From assembly GCF_051020975.1 (NCBI RefSeq), contig NW_027478159.1:4480501-4544500 (forward strand): a DNA stretch of 64,000 bases, in the 5' to 3' direction. The notes beneath the pieces are model-generated. The model worked only from the letters and a program-made list of their open reading frames with translations. It made no database searches and had not been told where the DNA came from. This stretch comes from Osmia lignaria lignaria. Lineage: Eukaryota > Arthropoda > Insecta > Hymenoptera > Megachilidae. Both the position numbers and the translations under genes were made by a program. Position 1 is the stretch's first letter; each line of letters opens with the position of its first letter. Below are positions 9,667 to 21,902 of this stretch, one piece after another.

Positions 9667-12600
9667 TGATCAGATGCGTAGTTCTCGAGATATATCAAGA
9701 TATTTAAAAGTTCCGAAGCCGCACCAACATAATAGAGATACAGAAACACCGTGGCCCCTTTCTTTGAGATAACTCTGCACTATTGCGAGCTGGAAATGCC
9801 ACTTCCAGTTTAGCTGTGCAGAAGAAGAACAACAAGAAGAAGAAATATCTCGAAATATGTCCGTTAGGCCCCTTCCCTTGAGATAAATCTGCAAATATCT
9901 CGGAAACGAAGCGAGCTATGGCAAAATGTTAAAAGACCTTTTTTGTAGAAAATTAAGTTTCCTACTTTTTATGTAGTATGATATTTTTTGATCAGATGCG
10001 TAGTTCTCGAGATATATCAAGATATTTAAAAGTTCCGAAGCCGCACCAACATAATAGAGATACAGAAACACCGTGGCCCCTTTCTTTGGGATAACTCTGC
10101 ACTATTGCGAGCTGCAAATGCCGCTTCGAGCTTAGCTGTGCAGAAGAAGAACAACAAGAAGAAGAAATATCTCGAAATATGTCCGTTAGGCCCCTTCCCT
10201 TGAGATAAATCTGCAAATATCTCGGAAACGAAGCGAGCTATGGCAAAATGTTAAGAAACCTTTTTTGTAGAGAATTAAGTTTCCTACTTTTTATGTTCTA
10301 TGATATTTTTTGATCAGAAGCGTAGTTGTCGAGATATATCGAGATATGTAAAAGTTCCGAAGCCGCACCAACATAATAGAGATACAGAAACACGGTGGCC
10401 CCTTTCTTTGAGATAACTCTGCACTAGTGCGAGCCGCAAGTGCCACTTCCAGCTTAGCTGTGCAGAAGAAGAACAACAAGAAGAAGAAATATCTCGAAAT
10501 ATGTCCGTTAGGCCCCTTCCCTTGAGATAAATATGCAAATATCTCGGAAACGAAGCGAGCTATGGCAAAATGTTAAGAGACCTTTTTTGTAGAGAATTAA
10601 GTTTCCTACTTTTTATGTTCTATGACATTTTTTGATCAGATGCGTAGTTCTCGAGATATATCAAGATATTTAAAAGTTCCGAAGCCGCACCAACATAATA
10701 GAGATACAGAAACACCGTGGCCCCTTTCTTTAAGATAACTCTGCACTATTGCGAGCTGCAAATGCCACTTCCAGCTTAGCTGTGCAGAGGAAGAACAACA
10801 AGAAGAAGAAATATCTCGAAATATGTCCGTCAGGCCAGTTCCTTTGAGCTGAATCTGCAAATATCTCGGAAACGAAGCGAGCTATGGCAAAATGTTAAGA
10901 GACCTTTTTTGTAGAGAATTAAGTTTCCTACTTTTTATGTTCTATGATATTTTTTGATCAGATGCGTAGTTCTCGAGATATATCAAGATATTTAAAAGTT
11001 CCGAAGCCGCACCAAGATAATAGAGATACAGAAACACCGTGGCCCCTTTCTTTGAGATAACTCTGCACTATTGCGAGCTGCAAATGCCACTTCCAGCTTA
11101 GCTGTGCAGAAGAAGAACAACAAGAAGAAGAAATATCTCGAAATATGTCCGACAGGCCCCTTCCCTTGAGATAAATCTGCAAATATCTCGGAAACGAAGC
11201 GAGCTATGGCGAAATGTTAAGAGACCTTTTTTGTAGAGAATTAAGTTTCCTACTTTTTATGTTCTATGATATTTTTTGATTAGATGCGTAGTTCTCGAGA
11301 TATATCAAGATATTTAAAAGTTCCGAAGCCGCACCAACATAATAGAGATACAGAAACACCGTGGCCCCTTTCTTTGGGATAACTCTGCACTATTGCGAGC
11401 TGCAAATGCCGCTTCGAGCTTAGCTGTGCAGAAGAAGAACAACAAGAAGAAGAAATATCTCGAAATATGTCCGTTAGGCCCCTTCCCTTGAGATAAATCT
11501 GCAAATATCTCGGAAACGAAGCGAGCTATGGCAAAATGTTAAGAAACCTTTTTTGTAGAAAATTAAGTTTCCTACTTTTTATGTTCTATGATATTTTTTG
11601 ATCAGAAGCGTAGTTGTCGAGATATATCGAGATATTTAAAAGTTCCGAAGCCGCACCAACATAATAGAGATACAGAAACACGGTGGCCCCTTTCTTTGAG
11701 ATAACTCTGCACTAGTGCGAGCCGCAAGTGCCACTTCCAGCTTAGCTGTGCAGAAGAAGAACAACAAGAAGAAGAAATATCTCGAAATATGTCCGTTAGG
11801 CCCCTTCCCTTGAGATAAATATGCAAATATCTCGGAAACGAAGCGAGCTATGGCAAAATGTTAAGAGACCTTTTTTGTAGAGAATTAAGTTTCCTACTTT
11901 TTATGTTCTATGACATTTTTTGATCAGATGCGTAGTTCTCGAGATATATCAAGATATTTAAAAGTTCCGAAGCCGCACCAACATAATAGAGATACAGAAA
12001 CACCGTGGCCCCTTTCTTTAAGATAACTCTGCACTATTGCGAGCTGCAAATGCCACTTCCAGCTTAGCTGTGCAGAGGAAGAACAACAAGAAGAAGAAAT
12101 ATCTCGAAATATGTCCGTCAGGCCAGTTCCTTTGAGCTGAATCTGCAAATATCTCGGAAACGAAGCGAGCTATGGCGAAATGTTAAGAGACCTTTTTTGT
12201 AGAGAATTAAGTTTCCTACTTTTTATGTTCTATGATATTTTTTGATTAGATGCGTAGTTCTCGAGATATATCAAGATATTTAAAAGTTCCGAAGCCGCAC
12301 CAACATAATAGAGATACAGAAACACCGTGGCCCCTTTCTTTGGGATAACTCTGCACTATTGCGAGCTGCAAATGCCGCTTCGAGCTTAGCTGTGCAGAAG
12401 AAGAACAACAAGAAGAAGAAATATCTCGAAATATGTCCGTTAGGCCCCTTCCCTTGAGATAAATCTGCAAATATCTCGGAAACGAAGCGAGCTATGGCAA
12501 AATGTTAAGAAACCTTTTTTGTAGAAAATTAAGTTTCCTACTTTTTATGTTCTATGATATTTTTTGATCAGAAGCGTAGTTGTCGAGATATATCGAGATA

Positions 12601-13530
12601 TTTAAAAGTTCCGAAGCCGCACCAACATAATAGAGATACAGAAACACGGTGGCCCCTTTCTTTGAGATAACTCTGCACTAGTGCGAGCCGCAAGTGCCAC
12701 TTCCAGCTTAGCTGTGCAGAAGAAGAACAACAAGAAGAAGAAATATCTCGAAATATGTCCGTTAGGCCCCTTCCCTTGAGATAAATATGCAAATATCTCG
12801 GAAACGAAGCGAGCTATGGCAAAATGTTAAGAGACCTTTTTTGTAGAGAATTAAGTTTCCTACTTTTTATGTTCTATGACATTTTTTGATCAGATGCGTA
12901 GTTCTCGAGATATATCAAGATATTTAAAAGTTCCGAAGCCGCACCAACATAATAGAGATACAGAAACACCGTGGCCCCTTTCTTTAAGATAACTCTGCAC
13001 TATTGCGAGCTGCAAATGCCACTTCCAGCTTAGCTGTGCAGAGGAAGAACAACAAGAAGAAGAAATATCTCGAAATATGTCCGTCAGGCCAGTTCCTTTG
13101 AGCTGAATCTGCAAATATCTCGGAAACGAAGCGAGCTATGGCAAAATGTTAAGAGACCTTTTTTGTAGAGAATTAAGTTTCCTACTTTTTATGTTCTATG
13201 ATATTTTTTGATCAGATGCGTAGTTCTCGAGATATATCAAGATATTTAAAAGTTCCGAAGCCGCACCAAGATAATAGAGATACAGAAACACCGTGGCCCC
13301 TTTCTTTGAGATAACTCTGCACTATTGCGAGCTGCAAATGCCACTTCCAGCTTAGCTGTGCAGAAGAAGAACAACAAGAAGAAGAAATATCTCGAAATAT
13401 GTCCGACAGGCCCCTTCCCTTGAGATAAATCTGCAAATATCTCGGAAACGAAGCGAGCTATGGCGAAATGTTAAGAGACCTTTTTTGTAGAGAATTAAGT
13501 TTCCTACGTTTTATGTTCTATGATATTTTT
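9667..13530. repeat. Region B, 12-mer HOR copy (3864 bp)
   Basis: Unit order is N, K, H', Q, S, K, H, Q/S hybrid, K, H, Q, S. H' (10311) differs from H by ATATGTAAAAG. The block is best read as N followed by three K-H-Q-S cassettes with one S collapsed into a hybrid at 11921. The next block starts with the same N-K-H'-Q-S series exactly 3864 bases later. Confidence 0.88.
11921..12242. repeat. Hybrid monomer with Q head and S tail
   Basis: The unit has the Q marks (ATGACATTTT just before it, TTTAAGAT, GGCCAGTTCC, GAGCTGAATC up to about 12142). It then carries the S mark GGCGAAATG (G at 12176), which other Q units lack. It is followed by the TGATTA-headed K unit that normally follows S. An S unit is thus missing, and the junction lies within about 12143-12175, as expected for an unequal crossover between neighbouring Q and S units. 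Confidence 0.8.
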
Positions 13531-15140
13531 TGATCAGATGCGTAGTTCTCGAGATATATCAAGATATTTAAAAGTTCCGAAGCCGCACCAACATAATAGA
13601 GATACAGAAACACCGTGGCCCCTTTCTTTGAGATAACTCTGCACTATTGCGAGCTGGAAATGCCACTTCCAGTTTAGCTGTGCAGAAGAAGAACAACAAG
13701 AAGAAGAAATATCTCGAAATATGTCCGTTAGGCCCCTTCCCTTGAGATAAATCTGCAAATATCTCGGAAACGAAGCGAGCTATGGCAAAATGTTAAAAGA
13801 CCTTTTTTGTAGAAAATTAAGTTTCCTACTTTTTATGTAGTATGATATTTTTTGATCAGATGCGTAGTTCTCGAGATATATCAAGATATTTAAAAGTTCC
13901 GAAGCCGCACCAACATAATAGAGATACAGAAACACCGTGGCCCCTTTCTTTGGGATAACTCTGCACTATTGCGAGCTGCAAATGCCGCTTCGAGCTTAGC
14001 TGTGCAGAAGAAGAACAACAAGAAGAAGAAATATCTCGAAATATGTCCGTTAGGCCCCTTCCCTTGAGATAAATCTGCAAATATCTCGGAAACGAAGCGA
14101 GCTATGGCAAAATGTTAAGAAACCTTTTTTGTAGAGAATTAAGTTTCCTACTTTTTATGTTCTATGATATTTTTTGATCAGAAGCGTAGTTGTCGAGATA
14201 TATCGAGATATGTAAAAGTTCCGAAGCCGCACCAACATAATAGAGATACAGAAACACGGTGGCCCCTTTCTTTGAGATAACTCTGCACTAGTGCGAGCCG
14301 CAAGTGCCACTTCCAGCTTAGCTGTGCAGAAGAAGAACAACAAGAAGAAGAAATATCTCGAAATATGTCCGTTAGGCCCCTTCCCTTGAGATAAATATGC
14401 AAATATCTCGGAAACGAAGCGAGCTATGGCAAAATGTTAAGAGACCTTTTTTGTAGAGAATTAAGTTTCCTACTTTTTATGTTCTATGACATTTTTTGAT
14501 CAGATGCGTAGTTCTCGAGATATATCAAGATATTTAAAAGTTCCGAAGCCGCACCAACATAATAGAGATACAGAAACACCGTGGCCCCTTTCTTTAAGAT
14601 AACTCTGCACTATTGCGAGCTGCAAATGCCACTTCCAGCTTAGCTGTGCAGAGGAAGAACAACAAGAAGAAGAAATATCTCGAAATATGTCCGTCAGGCC
14701 AGTTCCTTTGAGCTGAATCTGCAAATATCTCGGAAACGAAGCGAGCTATGGCAAAATGTTAAGAGACCTTTTTTGTAGAGAACTAAGTTTCCTACTTTTT
14801 ATGTTCTATGATATTTTTTGATCAGATGCGTAGTTCTCGAGATATATCAAGATATTTAAAAGTTCCGAAGCCGCACCAAGATAATAGAGATACAGAAACA
14901 CCGTGGCCCCTTTCTTTGAGATAACTCTGCACTATTGCGAGCTGCAAATGCCACTTCCAGCTTAGCTGTGCAGAAGAAGAACAACAAGAAGAAGAAATAT
15001 CTCGAAATATGTCCGACAGGCCCCTTCCCTTGAGATAAATCTGCAAATATCTCGGAAACGAAGCGAGCTATGGCGAAATGTTAAGAGACCTTTTTTGTAG
15101 AGAATTAAGTTTCCTACTTTTTATGTTCTATGATATTTTT
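13531..15140. repeat. Region B, partial second 12-mer copy (N-K-H'-Q-S)
   Basis: The five units repeat 9667-11276 in order, including the rare ATATGTAAAAG of H' and the GTAGTATG tail of N. A private GAGAACTAAG lies near 14780. After S the order leaves the 12-mer and enters the L-type units of region C. Confidence 0.85.
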
Positions 15141-18038
15141 TGATCAGATGCGTAGTTCTCGAGATATATCAAGATATTTAAAAGTTCCGAAGCCGCACCA
15201 ACATAATAGAGATACAGAAACACCGTGGCCCCTTTCTTTGAGATAACTCTGCACTAGCGCGAGCCGCAAATGCCACTTCCAGCTTAGCTGTGCAGAAGAA
15301 GAACAACAAGAAGAAGAAATATCTCGAAATATGTCCGTCAGGCCCCTTCCCTTGAGATAAATCTGCAAATATCTCGGAAACGAAGCGAGCTATGGCAAAA
15401 TGTTAAGAGACCTTTTTTGTAGAGAATTAAGTTTCCTACTTTTTATGTTCTATGATATTTTTTGATCAGATGCGTAGTTCTCGAGATATATCAAGATATT
15501 TAAAAGTTCCGAAGCCGCACCAACATAATAGAGATACAGAAACACCGTGGCCCCTTTCTTTGAGATAACTCTGCACTAGCGCGAGCCGCAAATGCCACTT
15601 CCAGCTTAGCTGTGCAGAAGAAGAACAACAAGAAGAAGAAATATCTCGAAATATGTCCGTCAGGCCCCTTCCCTTGAGATAAATCTGCAAATATCTCGGA
15701 AACGAAGCGAGCTATGGCAAAATGTTAAGAGACCTTTTTCGTAGAGAATTAAGTTTCCTACTTTTTATGTTCTATGATATTTTTTGATCAGATGCGTAGT
15801 TCTCGAGATATATCAAGATATTTAAAAGTTCCGAAGCCGCACCAACATAATAGAGATACAGAAACACCGTGGCCCCTTTCTTTGGGATAACTCTGCACTA
15901 TTGCGAGCTGCAAATGCCGCTTCGAGCTTAGCTGTGCAGAAGAAGAACAACAAGAAGAAGAAATATCTCGAAATATGTCCGTTAGGCCCCTTCCCTTGAG
16001 ATAAATCTGCAAATATCTCGGAAACGAAGCGAGCTATGGCAAAATGTTAAGAAACCTTTTTTGTAGAGAATTAAGTTTCCTACTTTTTATGTTCTATGAC
16101 ATTTTTTGATCAGATGCGTAGTTCTCGAGATATATCGAGATATTTAAAAGTTCCGAAGCCGCACCAACATAATAGAGATACAGAAACACGGTGGCCCCTT
16201 TCTTTAAGATAACTCTGCACTATTGCGAGCTGCAAATGCCACTTCCAGCTTAGCTGTGCAGAGGAAGAACAACAAGAAGAAGAAATATCTCGAAATATGT
16301 CCGTCAGGCCAGTTCCTTTGAGCTGAATCTGCAAATATCTCGGAAACGAAGCGAGCTATGGCAAAATGTTAAGAGACCTTTTTTGTAGAGAATTAAGTTT
16401 CCTACTTTTTATGTTGTATGATATTTTTTGATCAGATGCGTAGTTCTCGAGATATATCAAGATATTTAAAAGTTCCGAAGCCGCACCAAGATAATAGAGA
16501 TACAGAAACACCGTGGCCCCTTTCTTTGAGATAACTCTGCACTATTGCGAGCTGCAAATGCCACTTCCAGCTTAGCTGTGCAGAAGAAGAACAACAAGAA
16601 GAAGAAATATCTCGAAATATGTCCGACAGGCCCCTTCCCTTGAGATAAATCTGCAAATATCTCGGAAACGAAGCGAGCTATGGCGAAATGTTAAGAGACC
16701 TTTTTTGTAGAGAATTAAGTTTCCTACTTTTTATGTTCTATGATATTTTTTGATCAGATGCGTAGTTCTCGAGATATATCAAGATATTTAAAAGTTCCGA
16801 AGCCGCACCAAGATAATAGAGATACAGAAACACCGTGGCCCCTTTCTTTGAGATAACTCTGCACTATTGCGAGCTGCAAATGCCACTTCCAGCTTAGCTG
16901 TGCAGAAGAAGAACAACAAGAAGAAGAAATATCTCGAAATATGTCCGACAGGCCCCTTCCCTTGAGATAAATCTGCAAATATCTCGGAAACGAAGCGAGC
17001 TATGGCGAAATGTTAAGAGACCTTTTTTGTAGAGAATTAAGTTTCCTACTTTTTATGTTCTATGATATTTTTTGATCAGATGCGTAGTTCTCGAGATATA
17101 TCAAGATATTTAAAAGTTCCGAAGCCGCACCAACATAATAGAGATACAGAAACACGGTGGCCCCTTTCTTTGAGATAACTCTGCACTAGTGCGAGCCGCA
17201 AGTGCCACTTCCAGCTTAGCTGTGCAGAAGAAGAACAACAAGAAGAAGAAATATCTCGAAATATGTCCGTTAGGCCCCTTCCCTTGAGATAAATATGCAA
17301 ATATCTCGGAAACGAAGCGAGCTATGGCAAAATGTTAAGAGACCTTTTTTGTAGAGAATTAAGTTTCCTACTTTTTATGTTCTATGACATTTTTTGATCA
17401 GATGCGTAGTTCTCGAGATATATCAAGATATTTAAAAGTTCCGAAGCCGCACCAACATAATAGAGATACAGAAACACCGTGGCCCCTTTCTTTAAGATAA
17501 CTCTGCACTATTGCGAGCTGCAAATGCCACTTCCAGCTTAGCTGTGCAGAGGAAGAACAACAAGAAGAAGAAATATCTCGAAATATGTCCGTCAGGCCAG
17601 TTCCTTTGAGCTGAATCTGCAAATATCTCGGAAACGAAGCGAGCTATGGCAAAATGTTAAGAGACCTTTTTTGTAGAGAACTAAGTTTCCTACTTTTTAT
17701 GTTCTATGATATTTTTTGATCAGATGCGTAGTTCTCGAGATATATCAAGATATTTAAAAGTTCCGAAGCCGCACCAAGATAATAGAGATACAGAAACACC
17801 GTGGCCCCTTTCTTTGAGATAACTCTGCACTATTGCGAGCTGCAAATGCCACTTCCAGCTTAGCTGTGCAGAAGAAGAACAACAAGAAGAAGAAATATCT
17901 CGAAATATGTCCGACAGGCCCCTTCCCTTGAGATAAATCTGCAAATATCTCGGAAACGAAGCGAGCTATGGCGAAATGTTAAGAGACCTTTTTTGTAGAG
18001 AATTAAGTTTCCTACTTTTTATGTTCTATGATATTTTT
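15141..18038. repeat. Region C, 9-mer: L-L-K-Q'-S-S-H''-Q-S
   Basis: L units carry CACTAGCGCGAGCCGC. Q' (16107) is a Q unit with an H-like patch. H'' (17073) is an H body on the ATGCG/TTCTCGAG head. The Q at 17395 with its GAGAACTAAG tail repeats that at 14497 exactly 2898 bases (9 units) earlier, so the duplicated segment can equally be phased from 14497. Confidence 0.85.
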
Positions 18039-19970
18039 TGATCAGATGCGTAGTTCTCGAGATATATCAAGATATTTAAAAGTTCCGAAGCCGCACCAAC
18101 ATAATAGAGATACAGAAACACCGTGGCCCCTTTCTTTGAGATAACTCTGCACTAGCGCGAGCCGCAAATGCCACTTCCAGCTTAGCTGTGCAGAAGAAGA
18201 ACAACAAGAAGAAGAAATATCTCGAAATATGTCCGTCAGGCCCCTTCCCTTGAGATAAATCTGCAAATATCTCGGAAACGAAGCGAGCTATGGCAAAATG
18301 TTAAGAGACCTTTTTTGTAGAGAATTAAGTTTCCTACTTTTTATGTTCTATGATATTTTTTGATCAGATGCGTAGTTCTCGAGATATATCAAGATATTTA
18401 AAAGTTCCGAAGCCGCACCAACATAATAGAGATACAGAAACACCGTGGCCCCTTTCTTTGAGATAACTCTGCACTAGCGCGAGCCGCAAATGCCACTTCC
18501 AGCTTAGCTGTGCAGAAGAAGAACAACAAGAAGAAGAAATATCTCGAAATATGTCCGTCAGGCCCCTTCCCTTGAGATAAATCTGCAAATATCTCGGAAA
18601 CGAAGCGAGCTATGGCAAAATGTTAAGAGACCTTTTTTGTAGAGAATTAAGTTTCCTACTTTTTATGTTCTATGATATTTTTTGATCAGATGCGTAGTTC
18701 TCGAGATATATCAAGATATTTAAAAGTTCCGAAGCCGCACCAACATAATAGAGATACAGAAACACCGTGGCCCCTTTCTTTGGGATAACTCTGCACTATT
18801 GCGAGCTGCAAATGCCGCTTCGAGCTTAGCTGTGCAGAAGAAGAACAACAAGAAGAAGAAATATCTCGAAATATGTCCGTTAGGCCCCTTCCCTTGAGAT
18901 AAATCTGCAAATATCTCGGAAACGAAGCGAGCTATGGCAAAATGTTAAGAAACCTTTTTTGTAGAGAATTAAGTTTCCTACTTTTTATGTTCTATGACAT
19001 TTTTTGATCAGATGCGTAGTTCTCGAGATATATCGAGATATTTAAAAGTTCCGAAGCCGCACCAACATAATAGAGATACAGAAACACGGTGGCCCCTTTC
19101 TTTAAGATAACTCTGCACTATTGCGAGCTGCAAATGCCACTTCCAGCTTAGCTGTGCAGAGGAAGAACAACAAGAAGAAGAAATATCTCGAAATATGTCC
19201 GTCAGGCCAGTTCCTTTGAGCTGAATCTGCAAATATCTCGGAAACGAAGCGAGCTATGGCAAAATGTTAAGAGACCTTTTTTGTAGAGAATTAAGTTTCC
19301 TACTTTTTATGTTGTATGATATTTTTTGATCAGATGCGTAGTTCTCGAGATATATCAAGATATTTAAAAGTTCCGAAGCCGCACCAAGATAATAGAGATA
19401 CAGAAACACCGTGGCCCCTTTCTTTGAGATAACTCTGCACTATTGCGAGCTGCAAATGCCACTTCCAGCTTAGCTGTGCAGAAGAAGAACAACAAGAAGA
19501 AGAAATATCTCGAAATATGTCCGACAGGCCCCTTCCCTTGAGATAAATCTGCAAATATCTCGGAAACGAAGCGAGCTATGGCGAAATGTTAAGAGACCTT
19601 TTTTGTAGAGAATTAAGTTTCCTACTTTTTATGTTCTATGATATTTTTTGATCAGATGCGTAGTTCTCGAGATATATCAAGATATTTAAAAGTTCCGAAG
19701 CCGCACCAAGATAATAGAGATACAGAAACACCGTGGCCCCTTTCTTTGAGATAACTCTGCACTATTGCGAGCTGCAAATGCCACTTCCAGCTTAGCTGTG
19801 CAGAAGAAGAACAACAAGAAGAAGAAATATCTCGAAATATGTCCGACAGGCCCCTTCCCTTGAGATAAATCTGCAAATATCTCGGAAACGAAGCGAGCTA
19901 TGGCGAAATGTTAAGAGACCTTTTTTGTAGAGAATTAAGTTTCCTACTTTTTATGTTCTATGATATTTTT
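18039..19970. repeat. Region C, 6-mer HOR copy 1 (1932 bp)
   Basis: Order is L-L-K-Q'-S-S. It matches 15141-17072 and the next copy almost base for base. The ATGTTGTATG variant follows Q' in each copy (near 16411, 19309, 21241 and 23173). Confidence 0.9.
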
Positions 19971-21902
19971 TGATCAGATGCGTAGTTCTCGAGATATATC
20001 AAGATATTTAAAAGTTCCGAAGCCGCACCAACATAATAGAGATACAGAAACACCGTGGCCCCTTTCTTTGAGATAACTCTGCACTAGCGCGAGCCGCAAA
20101 TGCCACTTCCAGCTTAGCTGTGCAGAAGAAGAACAACAAGAAGAAGAAATATCTCGAAATATGTCCGTCAGGCCCCTTCCCTTGAGATAAATCTGCAAAT
20201 ATCTCGGAAACGAAGCGAGCTATGGCAAAATGTTAAGAGACCTTTTTTGTAGAGAATTAAGTTTCCTACTTTTTATGTTCTATGATATTTTTTGATCAGA
20301 TGCGTAGTTCTCGAGATATATCAAGATATTTAAAAGTTCCGAAGCCGCACCAACATAATAGAGATACAGAAACACCGTGGCCCCTTTCTTTGAGATAACT
20401 CTGCACTAGCGCGAGCCGCAAATGCCACTTCCAGCTTAGCTGTGCAGAAGAAGAACAACAAGAAGAAGAAATATCTCGAAATATGTCCGTCAGGCCCCTT
20501 CCCTTGAGATAAATCTGCAAATATCTCGGAAACGAAGCGAGCTATGGCAAAATGTTAAGAGACCTTTTTTGTAGAGAATTAAGTTTCCTACTTTTTGTGT
20601 TCTATGATATTTTTTGATCAGATGCGTAGTTCTCGAGATATATCAAGATATTTAAAAGTTCCGAAGCCGCACCAACATAATAGAGATACAGAAACACCGT
20701 GGCCCCTTTCTTTGGGATAACTCTGCACTATTGCGAGCTGCAAATGCCGCTTCGAGCTTAGCTGTGCAGAAGAAGAACAACAAGAAGAAGAAATATCTCG
20801 AAATATGTCCGTTAGGCCCCTTCCCTTGAGATAAATCTGCAAATATCTCGGAAACGAAGCGAGCTATGGCAAAATGTTAAGAAACCTTTTTTGTAGAGAA
20901 TTAAGTTTCCTACTTTTTATGTTCTATGACATTTTTTGATCAGATGCGTAGTTCTCGAGATATATCGAGATATTTAAAAGTTCCGAAGCCGCACCAACAT
21001 AATAGAGATACAGAAACACGGTGGCCCCTTTCTTTAAGATAACTCTGCACTATTGCGAGCTGCAAATGCCACTTCCAGCTTAGCTGTGCAGAGGAAGAAC
21101 AACAAGAAGAAGAAATATCTCGAAATATGTCCGTCAGGCCAGTTCCTTTGAGCTGAATCTGCAAATATCTCGGAAACGAAGCGAGCTATGGCAAAATGTT
21201 AAGAGACCTTTTTTGTAGAGAATTAAGTTTCCTACTTTTTATGTTGTATGATATTTTTTGATCAGATGCGTAGTTCTCGAGATATATCAAGATATTTAAA
21301 AGTTCCGAAGCCGCACCAAGATAATAGAGATACAGAAACACCGTGGCCCCTTTCTTTGAGATAACTCTGCACTATTGCGAGCTGCAAATGCCACTTCCAG
21401 CTTAGCTGTGCAGAAGAAGAACAACAAGAAGAAGAAATATCTCGAAATATGTCCGACAGGCCCCTTCCCTTGAGATAAATCTGCAAATATCTCGGAAACG
21501 AAGCGAGCTATGGCGAAATGTTAAGAGACCTTTTTTGTAGAGAATTAAGTTTCCTACTTTTTATGTTCTATGATATTTTTTGATCAGATGCGTAGTTCTC
21601 GAGATATATCAAGATATTTAAAAGTTCCGAAGCCGCACCAAGATAATAGAGATACAGAAACACCGTGGCCCCTTTCTTTGAGATAACTCTGCACTATTGC
21701 GAGCTGCAAATGCCACTTCCAGCTTAGCTGTGCAGAAGAAGAACAACAAGAAGAAGAAATATCTCGAAATATGTCCGACAGGCCCCTTCCCTTGAGATAA
21801 ATCTGCAAATATCTCGGAAACGAAGCGAGCTATGGCGAAATGTTAAGAGACCTTTTTTGTAGAGAATTAAGTTTCCTACTTTTTATGTTCTATGATATTT
21901 TT
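19971..21902. repeat. Region C, 6-mer HOR copy 2 (1932 bp)
   Basis: Same order, L-L-K-Q'-S-S. It carries a TTTTTGTGTTC change near 20596 that recurs 1932 bases later but is absent from copy 1, so copies 2 and 3 are the closest pair. Confidence 0.9.
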
